A stretch of DNA of 64,000 bases from an uncultured Prochlorococcus sp. (GTDB taxonomy: Bacteria > Cyanobacteriota > Cyanobacteriia > PCC-6307 > Cyanobiaceae). The stretch lies in contig NZ_CACAYO010000002.1 of assembly GCF_902536725.1 (NCBI RefSeq), forward strand, positions 1 to 64,000, in the 5' to 3' direction. The position numbers and the translations under genes are program-made. This document shows, piece by piece, positions 9,842-20,009 of this stretch. Positions within the stretch are counted from its first letter, which is position 1; each line of letters starts with the position of its first letter. Under the pieces are notes generated by a model. It ran no database searches. It was not told the origin of the DNA and was given only the letters and a program-made list of their open reading frames with translations.

Positions 9842-11125
9842 TTGATGACTGAAGTTAATAGAAAAATTTATGTAATTGGTATTAATTCATATTCATATGA
9901 AGATTTACCTCCAAAAATGCAAGATCTATTCATAAAAACAAGAAATATTGCAGTCCCCAATGCATACTTCGAAAAAATTAAATCATGGAGCGAAAATAAT
10001 TTTGGACAAAAGAAATTATATTTTTCTAGTCAAAGTAATAATGAACTTATTGAGTGGCTTAGATCTCAAAAATCTGATGTTATTTTAGTTTCAAGAGGAG
10101 ATCCACTTTGGTTTGGAATTGGGAGAATCCTTCTAGAAAATTTTACAAAAGAAGAGTTAAGTTTCTATCCTTCAAATACCTGTATTCAGTTGGCATTTAG
10201 TAAGTTAAAAATCCCTTGGCAAGATACTATCAATGTAAGTATTCATGGGAGAGACTCAACTAAGTTAGTTGAGGCTCTTAAAATGAAGCCTTCAAGTTTG
10301 GCTATAATCACAGATGCAAAAAACAAAAGTTTAGAAATAATAAAAAAAAACTTATCAGAGTTAAATCTGATTGACTACTATAATTTTTGGCTCTGCGAAG
10401 AGATAGGATTTGACAATGAAAATATAAGAAAACTAAATCTTAAAGAGTCATTGCCCTCTGACATATCAAGTTTGAATATTGTTGTTCTTACAAAAACAAA
10501 GAAAATTGACACAAATAATAATCCTCCTCTTTTTGGAATCAGTGACCATATTTTTAAAACTTTTGATGATAGACCAAATTTATTAACTAAAAGGGAGGTT
10601 CGCGTTCAGATATTGGCTGATCTAGAGCTCCCTAAAAACGGTGTCATCTGGGATATGGGAGCAGGTTGTGGATCAATAGGTTTAGAAGCATTAAAATTAA
10701 GGCCTAATTTAGATTTATTTTGTATAGATAAAAAGATTGGCTCAAAAGCATTAATACTAGAAAACTCAAAAAGGCTTGGCGTTAAACCAAAATTTATTCT
10801 TGAGGAAGACATCAATAATATCTTGAACACGAGAAATTTAAATTCTTTTGAAAAACCTAACAGACTAGTCATTGGAGGATGTGATAAAAAGACTAAACTT
10901 CAAATTATTAATACCCTGTCTCAGGGTATGAGTATTGGAGATATTATTGTTATCCCAGTAATTGACATTCAAATTATTGAAGAATTGAAAGAAAAATTAG
11001 AAAATAAGAATTTCAAAACAAATTTAAATTTAATTCAGACCTATAAAAGCTTAAGTATTGCTGAGGGAATGAGATTAGAACCAAATAATCCTGTTTTTCT
11101 TCTAAAAGGGAAAAAATATATTTAA
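9842..11125 (+). CDS. cobL: Precorrin-6Y C5,15-methyltransferase (decarboxylating)
   Basis: A 427-residue fusion of CbiE-like and CbiT-like domains. The N-terminal tetrapyrrole methylase has the SRGDPLWFGIG motif near residue 81. The C-terminal SAM-dependent methyltransferase has DMGAGCGSIGLE near 269-280. It methylates C5 and C15 of precorrin-6Y and removes a carboxyl group in corrin-ring synthesis. This fits a cyanobacterium that makes its own (pseudo)cobalamin; cbiB is at 59.7 kb. The first two codons are both ATG, so the start may be 3 nt later. Confidence 0.9.
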   Translation: MMTEVNRKIYVIGINSYSYEDLPPKMQDLFIKTRNIAVPNAYFEKIKSWSENNFGQKKLYFSSQSNNELIEWLRSQKSDVILVSRGDPLWFGIGRILLENFTKEELSFYPSNTCIQLAFSKLKIPWQDTINVSIHGRDSTKLVEALKMKPSSLAIITDAKNKSLEIIKKNLSELNLIDYYNFWLCEEIGFDNENIRKLNLKESLPSDISSLNIVVLTKTKKIDTNNNPPLFGISDHIFKTFDDRPNLLTKREVRVQILADLELPKNGVIWDMGAGCGSIGLEALKLRPNLDLFCIDKKIGSKALILENSKRLGVKPKFILEEDINNILNTRNLNSFEKPNRLVIGGCDKKTKLQIINTLSQGMSIGDIIVIPVIDIQIIEELKEKLENKNFKTNLNLIQTYKSLSIAEGMRLEPNNPVFLLKGKKYI

Positions 11126-11132
11126 ATAATTA

Positions 11133-12041
11133 TTATTTGTCAGGTTTTGCCACATGGGGCAAACCCCAACCTAGTTTATTTCTTAAGACCTGGAAAAATT
11201 CATGATCTTCAAGTCTAATAAACTTTACTGAGTATTTACTTTTTCTTATTAAAACTCTATCTTCAGGCCAAACATAACAACCAGCATTTCCGTCAACAAC
11301 CATTACCAATCTTTCAGGAGTTGCGGGGAAAACAGTTACTGGCTCTGAATCATTAAAAACCAATGCCCTAGAAGCCAATGAATGTGGAGCAATTGGAGTT
11401 AATTGAACTACTGGGCAATCAGGAGTGATTACTGGTCCTCCAGCACTCAACGAATATGCAGTGGAACCAGTTGGAGTAGATAAAATTACTCCATCAGCTG
11501 AGATATCCACAGGCGCATGTCGCCCTATAGAAATTTCAAAATGACACATGCTTGTCAGAGGTTCTCTATGAAGAGCCATCTCATTAAGACAGAGTGATTC
11601 CCATCTCCTCTGATCATTCCTCATTACGCTAATAATAAAGCAAGTTCTTTCTTCAATATCCCAATTACCTTCAATGATTTTATCTATTGCTTCATCAAGA
11701 TTTGATAAATAAGCTTCCGCAAGAAAACCTAAATGACCAGTATTTATTGTAAGAATTGGAATTTTAGCAGGTGCTGTTTGCCTTGCTGCAGAAAGTACGG
11801 TCCCATCTCCGCCAAGAACAATTGCAAATTCCATTGCCGAGTCAAACCCCTCTGGGACACAGTTTGTATATCCCAAAGGACGAACATGTTGATCAGGATT
11901 GGCAAATCCAACCATTCCGCCAGAACTACTAACCCTAACAACTTCATAATTGGATTTTTCCAATTTTTTCTGAACAGAACTTGCAGTTTGAACAGCAAGT
12001 TCTTTCCCATCATTAACTATTAGCCCTGCTTTACGTACCAA
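11133..12041 (-). CDS. nadK: NAD kinase
   Basis: A 302-residue cytosolic enzyme that phosphorylates NAD to NADP. It has the ATP-binding GGDG motif (residues 77-80), the conserved NE pair in LNEMALHR (153-154) and the NAD-site stretch [15 protein letters not shown] (about 189-203). Length is normal. It is convergent with cobL, with only 7 nt between the stops. Cyanobacteria often carry two NAD kinases; which one this is cannot be said. Confidence 0.94.
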   Translation of the reverse strand: MVRKAGLIVNDGKELAVQTASSVQKKLEKSNYEVVRVSSSGGMVGFANPDQHVRPLGYTNCVPEGFDSAMEFAIVLGGDGTVLSAARQTAPAKIPILTINTGHLGFLAEAYLSNLDEAIDKIIEGNWDIEERTCFIISVMRNDQRRWESLCLNEMALHREPLTSMCHFEISIGRHAPVDISADGVILSTPTGSTAYSLSAGGPVITPDCPVVQLTPIAPHSLASRALVFNDSEPVTVFPATPERLVMVVDGNAGCYVWPEDRVLIRKSKYSVKFIRLEDHEFFQVLRNKLGWGLPHVAKPDK

Positions 12042-12112
12042 TCAAAAAACTAAAACTATGACCATCTTAAACTAATTTGCTAGACAATCCTAATTTAAAA
12101 TTTCAATTTTAT

Positions 12113-13120
12113 TTAGAACTGTTCTAAAAATCGAAGATCATTTGTATAAAATTTTCTGATGTCGTCAATCTGATGTCTTACCATACAAAATCTTTCAACT
12201 CCTAATCCAGCAGCAAATCCGGTCCATTTTTCAGAATCTATACCTAATTTTCCTAAGACCTTAGGATCTACCATTCCGCATCCCATTACTTCTAACCATT
12301 TACCTTTCCATTGAACATCTACTTCCGCCGAAGGTTCAGTAAATGGGAAATAACTAGCTCTAAACCTTACAGGAATATCTCCAAAAAAGGTTTTTAAAAA
12401 TGTAAGAACTGTTCCTCTTAAATGACTAAAGTTGATATCTTGATCGATACATAAAACCTCAACCTGATTAAATACAGGAGAATGAGTCGAATCTACAGCG
12501 TCTCTCCTATAAACTCTTCCGGGAGCAATAATTCTTACTGGGGGAGGATTTTTCTCTAAGTATCTTATCTGAACAGGAGAAGTATGTGTCCTCAAAAGTC
12601 GATTTTCATCTAAGTAGAAAGTATCCTGCATATCTCTTGCGGGGTGATTTTTAGGTATATTGAGAGACTCAAAATTATAAAAATCAGTTTCTATTTCAGG
12701 GCCACTTTCAACTGAGTATCCTAAACCACAAAAAATATCAATTATTTCATCTTGAGTTGAAATTAAAGGATGTTTTTTCCCAGGGGGGGTTCCAATTGAA
12801 GGGATAGTTACATCAATTTTTTCTGTTTTAATCTTTTTATTTAAGGCTTCAATATTTAATTGATTTTTTCTTTCAGTTATTAATTCTTGCAGATTTATCT
12901 TTATTAAATTTGCCTTCTGGCCAACAATTGGTCTATCAGTAGCTGATAATTGACCCATCGTTTTCAAAATAATTGACAAATCACCTTTTTTTCCAAGCAG
13001 GGAAACTCTTAATTGATCTAATTCTTCATGAGTATTAGCATTATCTATATTATTTTTTGCTGTTACAGAAAGATTATTTAGTTTTTCCTCAATTTGACTT
13101 AATGATTCAATCTGACTCAC
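12113..13120 (-). CDS. pheS: Phenylalanyl-tRNA synthetase alpha subunit
   Basis: A 335-residue class II synthetase catalytic subunit. An N-terminal coiled-coil (about residues 1-90) for tRNA binding is followed by motif 2 ([16 protein letters not shown]) and motif 3 ([12 protein letters not shown] near the C-terminus). It works as an alpha2-beta2 complex with PheT, which is not in this window. The gene is divergent from surE with 68 nt between starts, so the two share a control region. Confidence 0.95.
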   Translation of the reverse strand: MSQIESLSQIEEKLNNLSVTAKNNIDNANTHEELDQLRVSLLGKKGDLSIILKTMGQLSATDRPIVGQKANLIKINLQELITERKNQLNIEALNKKIKTEKIDVTIPSIGTPPGKKHPLISTQDEIIDIFCGLGYSVESGPEIETDFYNFESLNIPKNHPARDMQDTFYLDENRLLRTHTSPVQIRYLEKNPPPVRIIAPGRVYRRDAVDSTHSPVFNQVEVLCIDQDINFSHLRGTVLTFLKTFFGDIPVRFRASYFPFTEPSAEVDVQWKGKWLEVMGCGMVDPKVLGKLGIDSEKWTGFAAGLGVERFCMVRHQIDDIRKFYTNDLRFLEQF

Positions 13121-13188
13121 TGATATAGTAAAAATAAGTATTATTCCATCTTACTTAAATATCGTCCATAAATAAAATTTATTGATTA

Positions 13189-13998
13189 ATGAAACAGTTA
13201 AATATATTAATTAGCAATGATGATGGTATTTTTGCTGCAGGAATAAGAGCCTTAGCAAAATCAGCACAAAAAAGAGGCCATAAGGTAAAAGTAGTATGCC
13301 CTGACCAAGAAAGATCAGCTACTGGCCACGGACTTACTTTACAATCTCCATTAAGAGTGGAAAGAGCGGACGAATTGTTTGAGGAAGGAATTGAAGCTTG
13401 GGGATGTTCGGGCACGCCTGCTGATTGCGTCAAATTAGCGCTATCTGAACTCTTGGATAAGAAACCTGATCTAGTTCTTTCTGGAATAAATCACGGTCCC
13501 AATTTAGGTACAGATATTTTTTGTTCAGGCACAGTCGCTGCAGCTATGGAAGGGACATTAGAAAATGTTCCCTCAATGGCGATAAGTGTAGCTAGTTTTA
13601 AATGGAAGAATTTTGAATTTGCAGGAGAAATTGCAATGAATATTGCCGAACAAGCCCTTCAGGATAGTTGGCCAGCTTCACTTCTATTAAATTTGAATAT
13701 CCCCCCTTGCGATAAAAGCAAAATAAAAGAATTATCCTGGACAAGATTATCAGTAAGAAAATATAAAAATCAATTTTCTAAAAGAGAAGATCCGAGGGGT
13801 GATGATTATTATTGGTTAGCAGGTGAGGTGGTTTTAGATCTTAAATCAAAAGGTTATGGACCTAAGAATTGGCCTAGTGATGTATCTCAAATACAAGATA
13901 ATAAAATATCCCTTACTCCTGTAGAACCTGATTTATTTTGGAGGGGTAATTTAGAAGAATTACCTAGAATCAACAATTCATTTGTAAATCCTTCTTAA
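13189..13998 (+). CDS. surE: 5'-nucleotidase SurE
   Basis: A 269-residue metal-dependent phosphatase acting on nucleoside 5'- and 3'-monophosphates. The metal-binding [12 protein letters not shown] motif sits at the N-terminus (Asp11, Asp12), with SATGHG near 43 and GINHGPNLG near 100. Its 3' end overlaps the convergent DUF3611 gene by 21 nt. Confidence 0.93.
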   Translation: MKQLNILISNDDGIFAAGIRALAKSAQKRGHKVKVVCPDQERSATGHGLTLQSPLRVERADELFEEGIEAWGCSGTPADCVKLALSELLDKKPDLVLSGINHGPNLGTDIFCSGTVAAAMEGTLENVPSMAISVASFKWKNFEFAGEIAMNIAEQALQDSWPASLLLNLNIPPCDKSKIKELSWTRLSVRKYKNQFSKREDPRGDDYYWLAGEVVLDLKSKGYGPKNWPSDVSQIQDNKISLTPVEPDLFWRGNLEELPRINNSFVNPS

Positions 13999-14511
13999 AA
14001 GCCATAAAGAAAAGCAAAGTCCAAAAAAATGAGCCGCGATAACTTGTGTATTACTCAGAACTGATAATATTTCAAGCCCAGTAATTGGGATATCAGACGT
14101 TGTAGTTATCAATTGTCCAGTCGTCTGAGAGGATGCTTGTATAAATAGTGCGCCCATAAGAGCTTGATATCCTATTAATCCAAACAAAATTCCTAATAAA
14201 TCAACTATTAGACCTCTTTTTATTAATTTACTGGTTTGTCCTCTCGAGGGTCTTGCATTGCTTGCGATTGCTCTTCCTGTTCTAACTATTAACCAACCTT
14301 GCCAAAGACTAAAAAGTAGTAAAATCAAGGATATTGTTGTAAGTGATAGACCAGGCGCTAATCCAAGCTGTCCTTCGCTATTATTTACAACATTTGAAAA
14401 AAGCAAAACAGCTGTAACAACAACACCTAAAATGGATTGAACCCAAAAGCGTATCCATCCAATGCGCCGCATTCCAAATGAAAGGGACTGAAAATCAATT
14501 TTGTCAGACAT
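13978..14511 (-). CDS. DUF3611-like membrane protein
   Basis: A 177-residue protein with four likely membrane helices (about residues 20-40, 55-77, 103-125 and 155-173). It resembles the DUF3611 family of cyanobacteria and plastids, whose role is not established. There are no catalytic motifs. It overlaps surE tail-to-tail and is divergent from ribF with 68 nt between starts. Confidence 0.7.
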   Translation of the reverse strand: MSDKIDFQSLSFGMRRIGWIRFWVQSILGVVVTAVLLFSNVVNNSEGQLGLAPGLSLTTISLILLLFSLWQGWLIVRTGRAIASNARPSRGQTSKLIKRGLIVDLLGILFGLIGYQALMGALFIQASSQTTGQLITTTSDIPITGLEILSVLSNTQVIAAHFFGLCFSLWLLRRIYK

Positions 14512-14579
14512 TCATTTGATTGAATAAACTATAATCTATTCAAATTTGCCATCAAAATCATAAAATTGCACGTAATCTT

Positions 14580-15503
14580 TTGATCTCTTTAATATCGCCA
14601 TCTGAAGTTAAGAATCCTACTTCAATAGCTATTGGAAGTTTTGATGGCCTACATGCTGGCCACAGAAAATTAATAAAAAGTGTAGTTGAAGAAAATCAAT
14701 ATGCCCCAACAATTGCCAGCTTCTGGCCTCATCCCAGAGAAATTCTATACAAAGAGACGCGTTTAAGACTTGATCTTCCTTATGAAAAACTACCTATTCT
14801 TGAAGATCTAGGGATTGAACAATTAGTTCTTATTCCTTTTGATGAGGAACTTTCCAAATTAAGTGCAGAAATATTTATAAAAGATATTTTGATAAATCAA
14901 TTACAAGCCAAAAACATTTCTGTAGGTGCCAATTTTAAATTTGGGTTTAGAAGAAGTGGAGACATAAATACTATAAAAAATACGATTAAAGATACGGATG
15001 TAAAACTAAAAATTTCTCCAATATTAGAAGACAAAGAAGGAAGAATCAGCAGCAGCAGAATAAGAAGTTTATTAGAGAAAAGTGATCTGAAAAATGCTTT
15101 CAAAATGCTTAATAGGCCTTATAGTTTTAATGGAAAAGTTGTTAAAGGTAAAGGGATTGGTAAAAGTATAGGATGGCCTACCGCAAATCTTGAAATTGAT
15201 GGCAGAAAATTTTTACCTGGGAAAGGAGTCTACGCAGCTTGGACAACTATAGAAAATTCCAAACAAAAAATTGCATCTATTATGAATCTTGGCCCCCAAC
15301 CAACTATAAATCCTTTATTGCCATCTGCAGTTGAAGTTCATTTAATTAATAAAGATATCGATCTATATGGTTTAAATCTATCTGTAGAACCACTTGAAAA
15401 GCTTAGATCTCAAATCCAGTTCAACAATATAGATCAACTTTCTAATCAAATTAAAGAAGATAGAGATAATGCCATAAAAATTTTTAAAACCAACAAAAAA
15501 TAA
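14580..15503 (+). CDS. ribF: Bifunctional riboflavin kinase / FAD synthetase
   Basis: A 307-residue protein. The N-terminal FAD synthetase (nucleotidyltransferase) has GSFDGLHAGHRKL near residues 18-30 and an ISSSRIR loop near 156-162. The C-terminal riboflavin kinase begins near 180 with VVKGKGIGKSIGWPTANLE. It turns riboflavin into FMN and FAD. The start is TTG; the alternatives lie inside the domain. thiE begins 7 nt after the stop, so it heads a ribF-thiE-thiS run. Confidence 0.93.
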   Translation: MISLISPSEVKNPTSIAIGSFDGLHAGHRKLIKSVVEENQYAPTIASFWPHPREILYKETRLRLDLPYEKLPILEDLGIEQLVLIPFDEELSKLSAEIFIKDILINQLQAKNISVGANFKFGFRRSGDINTIKNTIKDTDVKLKISPILEDKEGRISSSRIRSLLEKSDLKNAFKMLNRPYSFNGKVVKGKGIGKSIGWPTANLEIDGRKFLPGKGVYAAWTTIENSKQKIASIMNLGPQPTINPLLPSAVEVHLINKDIDLYGLNLSVEPLEKLRSQIQFNNIDQLSNQIKEDRDNAIKIFKTNKK

Positions 15504-15510
15504 GTTACAA

Positions 15511-16566
15511 ATGCTAAATTCCAATACTACAAACGCTGAAGATTTAAGAATTTATCAAATTATTGACGCTAATCTTGACAGAGCTAGAGAGGGATTACGA
15601 GTACTGGAGGATTGGGCTAGATTTGGTCTAGGCAAAGAAAAATATGTTAAAAGGATTAAAAATTTTAGACAAATTTTGGGAAGAAATCATCTAGAAATTT
15701 ATAAACAATCTAGAAATCTTATTGCGGACAAATGCAAAGGATTGAACCATCGAGAGCAAATCAACAGAAATACCTCTGAGAAAATTATAAGTTCTAATTC
15801 AGGAAGAGTTCAGGAAGCATTAAGAGTCATAGAAGAATTCTCAAGGCTACATAATCATGAGCTTTCAAAAATCGCTTCGGAAATAAGATATGAAATTTAT
15901 ACTATAGAAATTGACTTATTAAGTTTAAGTAAGCGTAAGAATTCTGAGGAAATATTAAGAGAAAATGACTTATATGTAATCACAGATCAAAAGGACAATT
16001 TATTGGAAATAATAGAAGAAATTTTAATTGCAGGAGTAAGAATCATTCAATATAGATTTAAAACAGGAACTGATAAAGATAATCTTCAAGAAGCAATTAA
16101 AATTAAAAATCTATGTAAAAGATATGATTCTTTGTTTATCATCAACGACAGAATTGATATAGCTCTAGCTTCTAATGCTGATGGCATTCATCTAGGACAA
16201 GATGATTTAGACTTGATTACCGCAAGAAAATTATTAGGATTTTCAAAAATTATTGGTATTAGCGCAAATAATGAAAGTGATATTTCTAATGCTCTTAAAG
16301 ATGGCTGTGATTATATAGGAATAGGACCAGTATTTGAAACAGCAACAAAAAAGGGCAAAAAACCTATAGGAATTGAAAAGATCAAGACATTAACAAAAGA
16401 TTTAGATACTCCTTGGTTTGCTATTGGAGGAATTAAGTCGAATAATATTTCATATTTAAGAAGAAATGGGTTTCAAAAAGTTGCCTTAGTTTCCCAATTA
16501 ATGAATTCTGAAGATCCTAAAGAAGAGGCTATTATGATTCTAAAAGAGTTATCTCATGAAAATTAA
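15511..16566 (+). CDS. thiE: Thiamine-phosphate synthase with cyanobacterial N-terminal domain
   Basis: A 351-residue protein. The C-terminal half (from about residue 150) is the ThiE TIM barrel with GIHLGQDDLD, GIGPVFETATKKG and AIGGI phosphate-site motifs. It couples HMP-PP to the thiazole phosphate to give thiamine phosphate. The first 150 residues form an extra helical domain (RAREGLRVLEDWARF, then GRVQEALRVIEEFSR, an apparent internal duplication) that is usual in cyanobacterial ThiE and of unclear role. Its last bases overlap thiS by 11 nt. Confidence 0.93.
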   Translation: MLNSNTTNAEDLRIYQIIDANLDRAREGLRVLEDWARFGLGKEKYVKRIKNFRQILGRNHLEIYKQSRNLIADKCKGLNHREQINRNTSEKIISSNSGRVQEALRVIEEFSRLHNHELSKIASEIRYEIYTIEIDLLSLSKRKNSEEILRENDLYVITDQKDNLLEIIEEILIAGVRIIQYRFKTGTDKDNLQEAIKIKNLCKRYDSLFIINDRIDIALASNADGIHLGQDDLDLITARKLLGFSKIIGISANNESDISNALKDGCDYIGIGPVFETATKKGKKPIGIEKIKTLTKDLDTPWFAIGGIKSNNISYLRRNGFQKVALVSQLMNSEDPKEEAIMILKELSHEN

Positions 16567-16765
16567 AGTAAATGGAGAAGAAAAAAAAATAGACCTTGAT
16601 CAAGAAAATGCTTTACTATCTACAGCTCTTCACCATATGGGATATAAACCAAACACAATTGTAGTGGAGTTAAATAACTTAATAATAAATTCAATGAAAT
16701 GGGAAAAAGTGATGCTTAAAGATGGTGATAATTTAGAAATCGTTTCAATAGTTGGTGGTGGTTGA
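16556..16765 (+). CDS. thiS: Sulfur carrier protein ThiS
   Basis: A 69-residue beta-grasp protein ending in IVGGG. The C-terminal diglycine is the site of thiocarboxylate formation, which donates sulfur to the thiazole ring of thiamine. It overlaps the end of thiE by 11 nt, so the two are translationally coupled. Length and ending are typical. Confidence 0.92.
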   Translation: MKIKVNGEEKKIDLDQENALLSTALHHMGYKPNTIVVELNNLIINSMKWEKVMLKDGDNLEIVSIVGGG

Positions 16766-16876
16766 GAGATAAAATTTTCAAATACAAAAATCTTCATAAT
16801 TTTTTAAGTTTAGGTTTGAAACAATAACCAAATTCATCCTGTTTTCGTTTTATATTCTTATTACAACGATACAACA

Positions 16877-17044
16877 ATGAAAGAAAAAATTGATAGCAAC
16901 TCAAGATCTCTAAAATGGGAACAAAATGGGGAGTTAGCACATAAAGATCTCTCTGAGCTAATTGAAAGATTAAAAAATGTAGAAAGTGAACATACCTCAT
17001 CTGAGCTATCTAGATTAGGTACAAAATCAAACATAAAAGATTAA
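16877..17044 (+). CDS. Small charged hypothetical protein, 55 aa
   Basis: An ATG-started frame coding for MKEKIDSNSRSLK and onward, with a likely amphipathic helix KDLSELIERLKNVE. It is hydrophilic, rich in Lys, Glu and Ser, with no membrane segment. Support is the sensible soluble composition and its place in an otherwise empty gap, on the same strand as thiS and the next micro-ORF. A competing 68-aa frame on the other strand (16794-17000) has the Phe/Leu/Cys-rich look of an antisense shadow. No family is recognised. Confidence 0.45.
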   Translation: MKEKIDSNSRSLKWEQNGELAHKDLSELIERLKNVESEHTSSELSRLGTKSNIKD

Positions 17045-17111
17045 ATTTGTTACTTAGATCTTGTTTTTATAAAAATTTGTACCAAATTAAAAATACTGAA
17101 TATAAAAATAA

Positions 17112-17243
17112 ATGCCTAAAAGATTTCCAGAATGGGTAAATACAGAAGTCGTGATAAAAGCAATCAAAATGAGAGAAGAAGGAATGCTATCAAAACAACT
17201 AAATTTATGGATAGAAAACCTATTAGAAATAGAAAAAAAGTGA
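17112..17243 (+). CDS. Small hypothetical protein, 43 aa
   Basis: An ATG-started frame beginning MPKRFPEWVNTEVV and ending IENLLEIEKK. It looks like a short basic-plus-acidic helical protein. The stop lies 4 nt from the convergent larB end, a spacing typical of real gene pairs here. No family is recognised; it is supported only by composition and fit. Confidence 0.4.
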   Translation: MPKRFPEWVNTEVVIKAIKMREEGMLSKQLNLWIENLLEIEKK

Positions 17244-17247
17244 TTAT

Positions 17248-17904
17248 TTAGGAAATACTTTTAATAATTCTAAGAGCCGCCATTGCTGCTCCGTAACCAT
17301 TATCTATATTCATAACTGCAATACCTGGAGAACAACTTGATAACATACTATTTAAAGCAGTTTCTCCATCCTTGCTAACGCCGTATCCTACTGAGACAGG
17401 TACTGCAATTATCGGTTGAGCCAACAATCCTCCCACAACTGTTGCCAAAGCTCCTTCCATTCCAGCACAAACTATTAATACATCATATTTATTAATTTCT
17501 TCTAACTGACTCATCAATCGATGAAGTCCCGCTACTCCAACATCTATAAAAGATTGACAATTCACTCCATAAATTTCAAGCGCTAATTGTGCTTCAAGTG
17601 TTACGGCTAAATCGCTAGAGCCGCCTGAAATTATAGCAACTTTTTTATTGGTAATTATTTTATTAAAATTTTTCCCAATTGTTAGGCAATTTGCTTCTTC
17701 ATAGAATCGTGCATCATCATACAAATCTAAAAGATAATTAGCTTTTTCACTATTAATCCTAGTAATGAAAACAACCTCATTTTTACTTAATACATTGCCA
17801 CATAATCTTTCTAATTGGTTGATACTCTTGTCTTGCCCCCAAACAGCCTCAATGAGTCCAAGCCTATATTTTCTTTGAAAATCAAAGTTGATATCAAAAT
17901 TCAT
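17248..17904 (-). CDS. larB: LarB, AIR-carboxylase-like protein (nickel-pincer cofactor biosynthesis)
   Basis: A 218-residue protein of the PurE/AIR-carboxylase fold. The glycine-rich ISGGSSDLAV stretch (about residue 93), GVAGLHRL (about 122-129) and the C-terminal NIDNGYGAA match LarB, which carboxylates and hydrolyses nicotinic acid adenine dinucleotide in synthesis of the nickel-pincer nucleotide. The partners LarC and LarE are not in this window. Its start overlaps the upstream TIGR03792-like stop by 4 nt, so the two are coupled. Confidence 0.82.
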   Translation of the reverse strand: MNFDINFDFQRKYRLGLIEAVWGQDKSINQLERLCGNVLSKNEVVFITRINSEKANYLLDLYDDARFYEEANCLTIGKNFNKIITNKKVAIISGGSSDLAVTLEAQLALEIYGVNCQSFIDVGVAGLHRLMSQLEEINKYDVLIVCAGMEGALATVVGGLLAQPIIAVPVSVGYGVSKDGETALNSMLSSCSPGIAVMNIDNGYGAAMAALRIIKSIS

Positions 17905-18347
17905 CTTTCTTTATCTAATTCTCCCTCATAAATCAATTTAAAAGGATTGTCCCCTACATTTAGAGCAGCTTTAACATTATCTTCAAATTTTTGTTGAACT
18001 ATATTTACTTCTGACATTGGTATGCTTTTCCATAATTTCTTACTTTTCCAATTTACCAATATTAAAGCTTCTTCTTTTTCTTTATCCCAAAATAATTGTC
18101 TACCCAAAAAACCATCTTGAGAAGATAACCATGGCTCCCATATTTCTTTTTCCGCATTTAGCCAAGTTGCTTTTACATCAGCAGGTACTTTAAGTCTTAA
18201 TTCCTCTATAACCATTTCACTTTGAAAATTATCCATTGTAAGAGCTTTTAAATTGGGAATGTCAGATTGAAAAATTAAAACTACTAAGCAGATTAATAAT
18301 AAACAAAATCTTTGAATTTTTTTTTTAAAGTTTAAATTGAATATCAT
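17901..18347 (-). CDS. TIGR03792-like exported protein
   Basis: A 148-residue protein. A basic N-terminus and hydrophobic stretch (about residues 12-27, [12 protein letters not shown]) form a signal peptide or anchor. The rest ([23 protein letters not shown]) resembles a small alpha-beta, monooxygenase-like fold known in cyanobacteria as TIGR03792. Function is unknown. Both ends overlap neighbours by 4 nt (ispF before, larB after), so ispF-this-larB looks like one operon. Confidence 0.65.
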   Translation of the reverse strand: MIFNLNFKKKIQRFCLLLICLVVLIFQSDIPNLKALTMDNFQSEMVIEELRLKVPADVKATWLNAEKEIWEPWLSSQDGFLGRQLFWDKEKEEALILVNWKSKKLWKSIPMSEVNIVQQKFEDNVKAALNVGDNPFKLIYEGELDKER

Positions 18348-18844
18348 CTTTTCTCAAGAAGAACTACTGAATGGCAACTTATACCCTCTTCTCTCCCCTC
18401 TGGACCTAATTTTTCATTCGTGGTTGCTTTAATCCCAATTAAATTATCATCAATATTTAAAATTTCAGAAATGTTTTTTTTCATTAGTTTTATGTGTGGC
18501 ATGATTTTTGGCCTTTCAGCGACAAGAACACTATCAATATTATTTATTTCCCAACCATCTTGTCTTATCAAGTCAATTACTTTTGATAACAAAAACAAGC
18601 TATCAGCATTTTTCCATTTTTCATCAGATGGTGGGAAATACTTTCCTATGTCGCCCAACGAAAGCGCTCCCAATAATGCATCCATTATTGAGTGGCTTAA
18701 AACATCAGCATCACTATGACCATCCAATCCTAAATTTTCAGGATGATGCAATTTTACACCTCCAATAATTAAATCTCTATCCTCTACTAGCCTGTGAATA
18801 TCGTATCCATTTCCAATGCGAAACTTAGGATAAAAATTATTCAT
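18344..18844 (-). CDS. ispF: 2-C-methyl-D-erythritol 2,4-cyclodiphosphate synthase
   Basis: A 166-residue homotrimeric enzyme of the MEP isoprenoid pathway. Zinc ligands are visible in GYDIHRL (about Asp15 and His17) and in [20 protein letters not shown] (His about 49), and [11 protein letters not shown] is also typical. It supplies precursors for carotenoids, phytol and quinones. It heads a three-gene minus-strand unit. Confidence 0.95.
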   Translation of the reverse strand: MNNFYPKFRIGNGYDIHRLVEDRDLIIGGVKLHHPENLGLDGHSDADVLSHSIMDALLGALSLGDIGKYFPPSDEKWKNADSLFLLSKVIDLIRQDGWEINNIDSVLVAERPKIMPHIKLMKKNISEILNIDDNLIGIKATTNEKLGPEGREEGISCHSVVLLEKR

Positions 18845-19106
18845 TGTAGTGAACTAAAAACTTAAATAATATTTTTTATATTTTTCGTTATTTTAACATA
18901 GTAGTTTATAGTTTATTTGCATTAATTTTTATCATCTAACTCATTTAAATAAGAAAAATAAGAAGATTTTTTAAATATTTAATAAATCCAATATCAAATT
19001 GATATAAAATTAAGTTATTAAGACTTAAAATTAATAAAAGTTTTTTTAAATTTATAATTAATTTATTCCATTAAAAAATATCAACTTACTTATAAAACTA
19101 TTTACC

Positions 19107-20009
19107 TTACTTATAGATAAGAATTCTTCTAAACTTTCTAATTAGGTTAATTAATTTATATCTAAAAATATTTAATTTATAAATAATTATTTTTATTTTC
19201 TTTTTATCTTTTAGGTTTCTTAATGGAATTCCATAAATGATACTAGGGATATAAACAAATCCAGAAATCCATGAATAATTACTAAAAGTTTTTATATTAT
19301 TTGCCCCTCTTAAAATATTAAACTCTAAATAATTATCAAAGGTTCGCTTTGCATCTATTTTTAATCCAAAATGTGTAGGTTGCGTCGATAATGTTCGAAC
19401 AGAAAACTTAAATTTTGCATAATTTTTTAGGTAAATCGAGTCTGAGATTAAAATAGTATTCCTATTAATATTAGATTTAAGAACTTTTTTAATACTTTTA
19501 GTTATTAAATTCTTTTTATCAATAAGATAATCATCTCCAAGACGAATGTGCAAGACCTCATAGCTTTTTGGAGATGGTAATGAATTCTCTAATAACTTTT
19601 GATATTCACTCTTTAATTGAAAGTATCTATTTATAAAAATTTTAAATTGATTAGCATATACACTTGATAAGGGTAGACATCCATTGGTCATTATAAATAA
19701 TTCTTTTTTTTCTTCCCGGGCTGCTTTAAGAACAAATTTTTCCATTTCAAGAGTATTCAAAAATAAATGAAAATTTACTTTTGAAGCATATTCATATTTT
19801 TGTTCAGGACGTTCGATCATTATCTGAGATATTGGATGATTTTTAAAATCCAAGTCGAATGAAAAGTTATGTTTTCTACAAATTTGGTACAGCTGAAATG
19901 TGCCTCTTATTAAATCTCCAAGGCCCCAAATATTTGACTTTGTTGATTGATTAAAATTGCTAACTTCCGTACTCCACAAACTTATTACACGAAATGAATT
20001 ATTTGCCAT
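19107..20009 (-). CDS. Putative fucosyltransferase-like glycosyltransferase
   Basis: A 300-residue protein with no signal peptide. GLGDLIRG (about residues 29-36) and HIRLGDDY (154-161) resemble the nucleotide-sugar-binding HxRxGD signature of alpha-1,2/1,6 fucosyltransferases and O-fucosyltransferases. The C-terminus is extremely Lys/Ile-rich. The acceptor and donor are unknown; assignment rests on these short motifs. It is flanked by 260 and 365 nt of AT-rich non-coding DNA, far looser than the rest of the window, and faces away from another glycosyltransferase-like gene. Likely a strain-variable insertion. Confidence 0.55.
   Translation of the reverse strand: MANNSFRVISLWSTEVSNFNQSTKSNIWGLGDLIRGTFQLYQICRKHNFSFDLDFKNHPISQIMIERPEQKYEYASKVNFHLFLNTLEMEKFVLKAAREEKKELFIMTNGCLPLSSVYANQFKIFINRYFQLKSEYQKLLENSLPSPKSYEVLHIRLGDDYLIDKKNLITKSIKKVLKSNINRNTILISDSIYLKNYAKFKFSVRTLSTQPTHFGLKIDAKRTFDNYLEFNILRGANNIKTFSNYSWISGFVYIPSIIYGIPLRNLKDKKKIKIIIYKLNIFRYKLINLIRKFRRILIYK

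Noticed and set aside
16794..17000. 68-aa frame on the minus strand
   Set aside because: Rich in Phe, Leu and Cys like an antisense shadow, and it conflicts with a better plus-strand frame.
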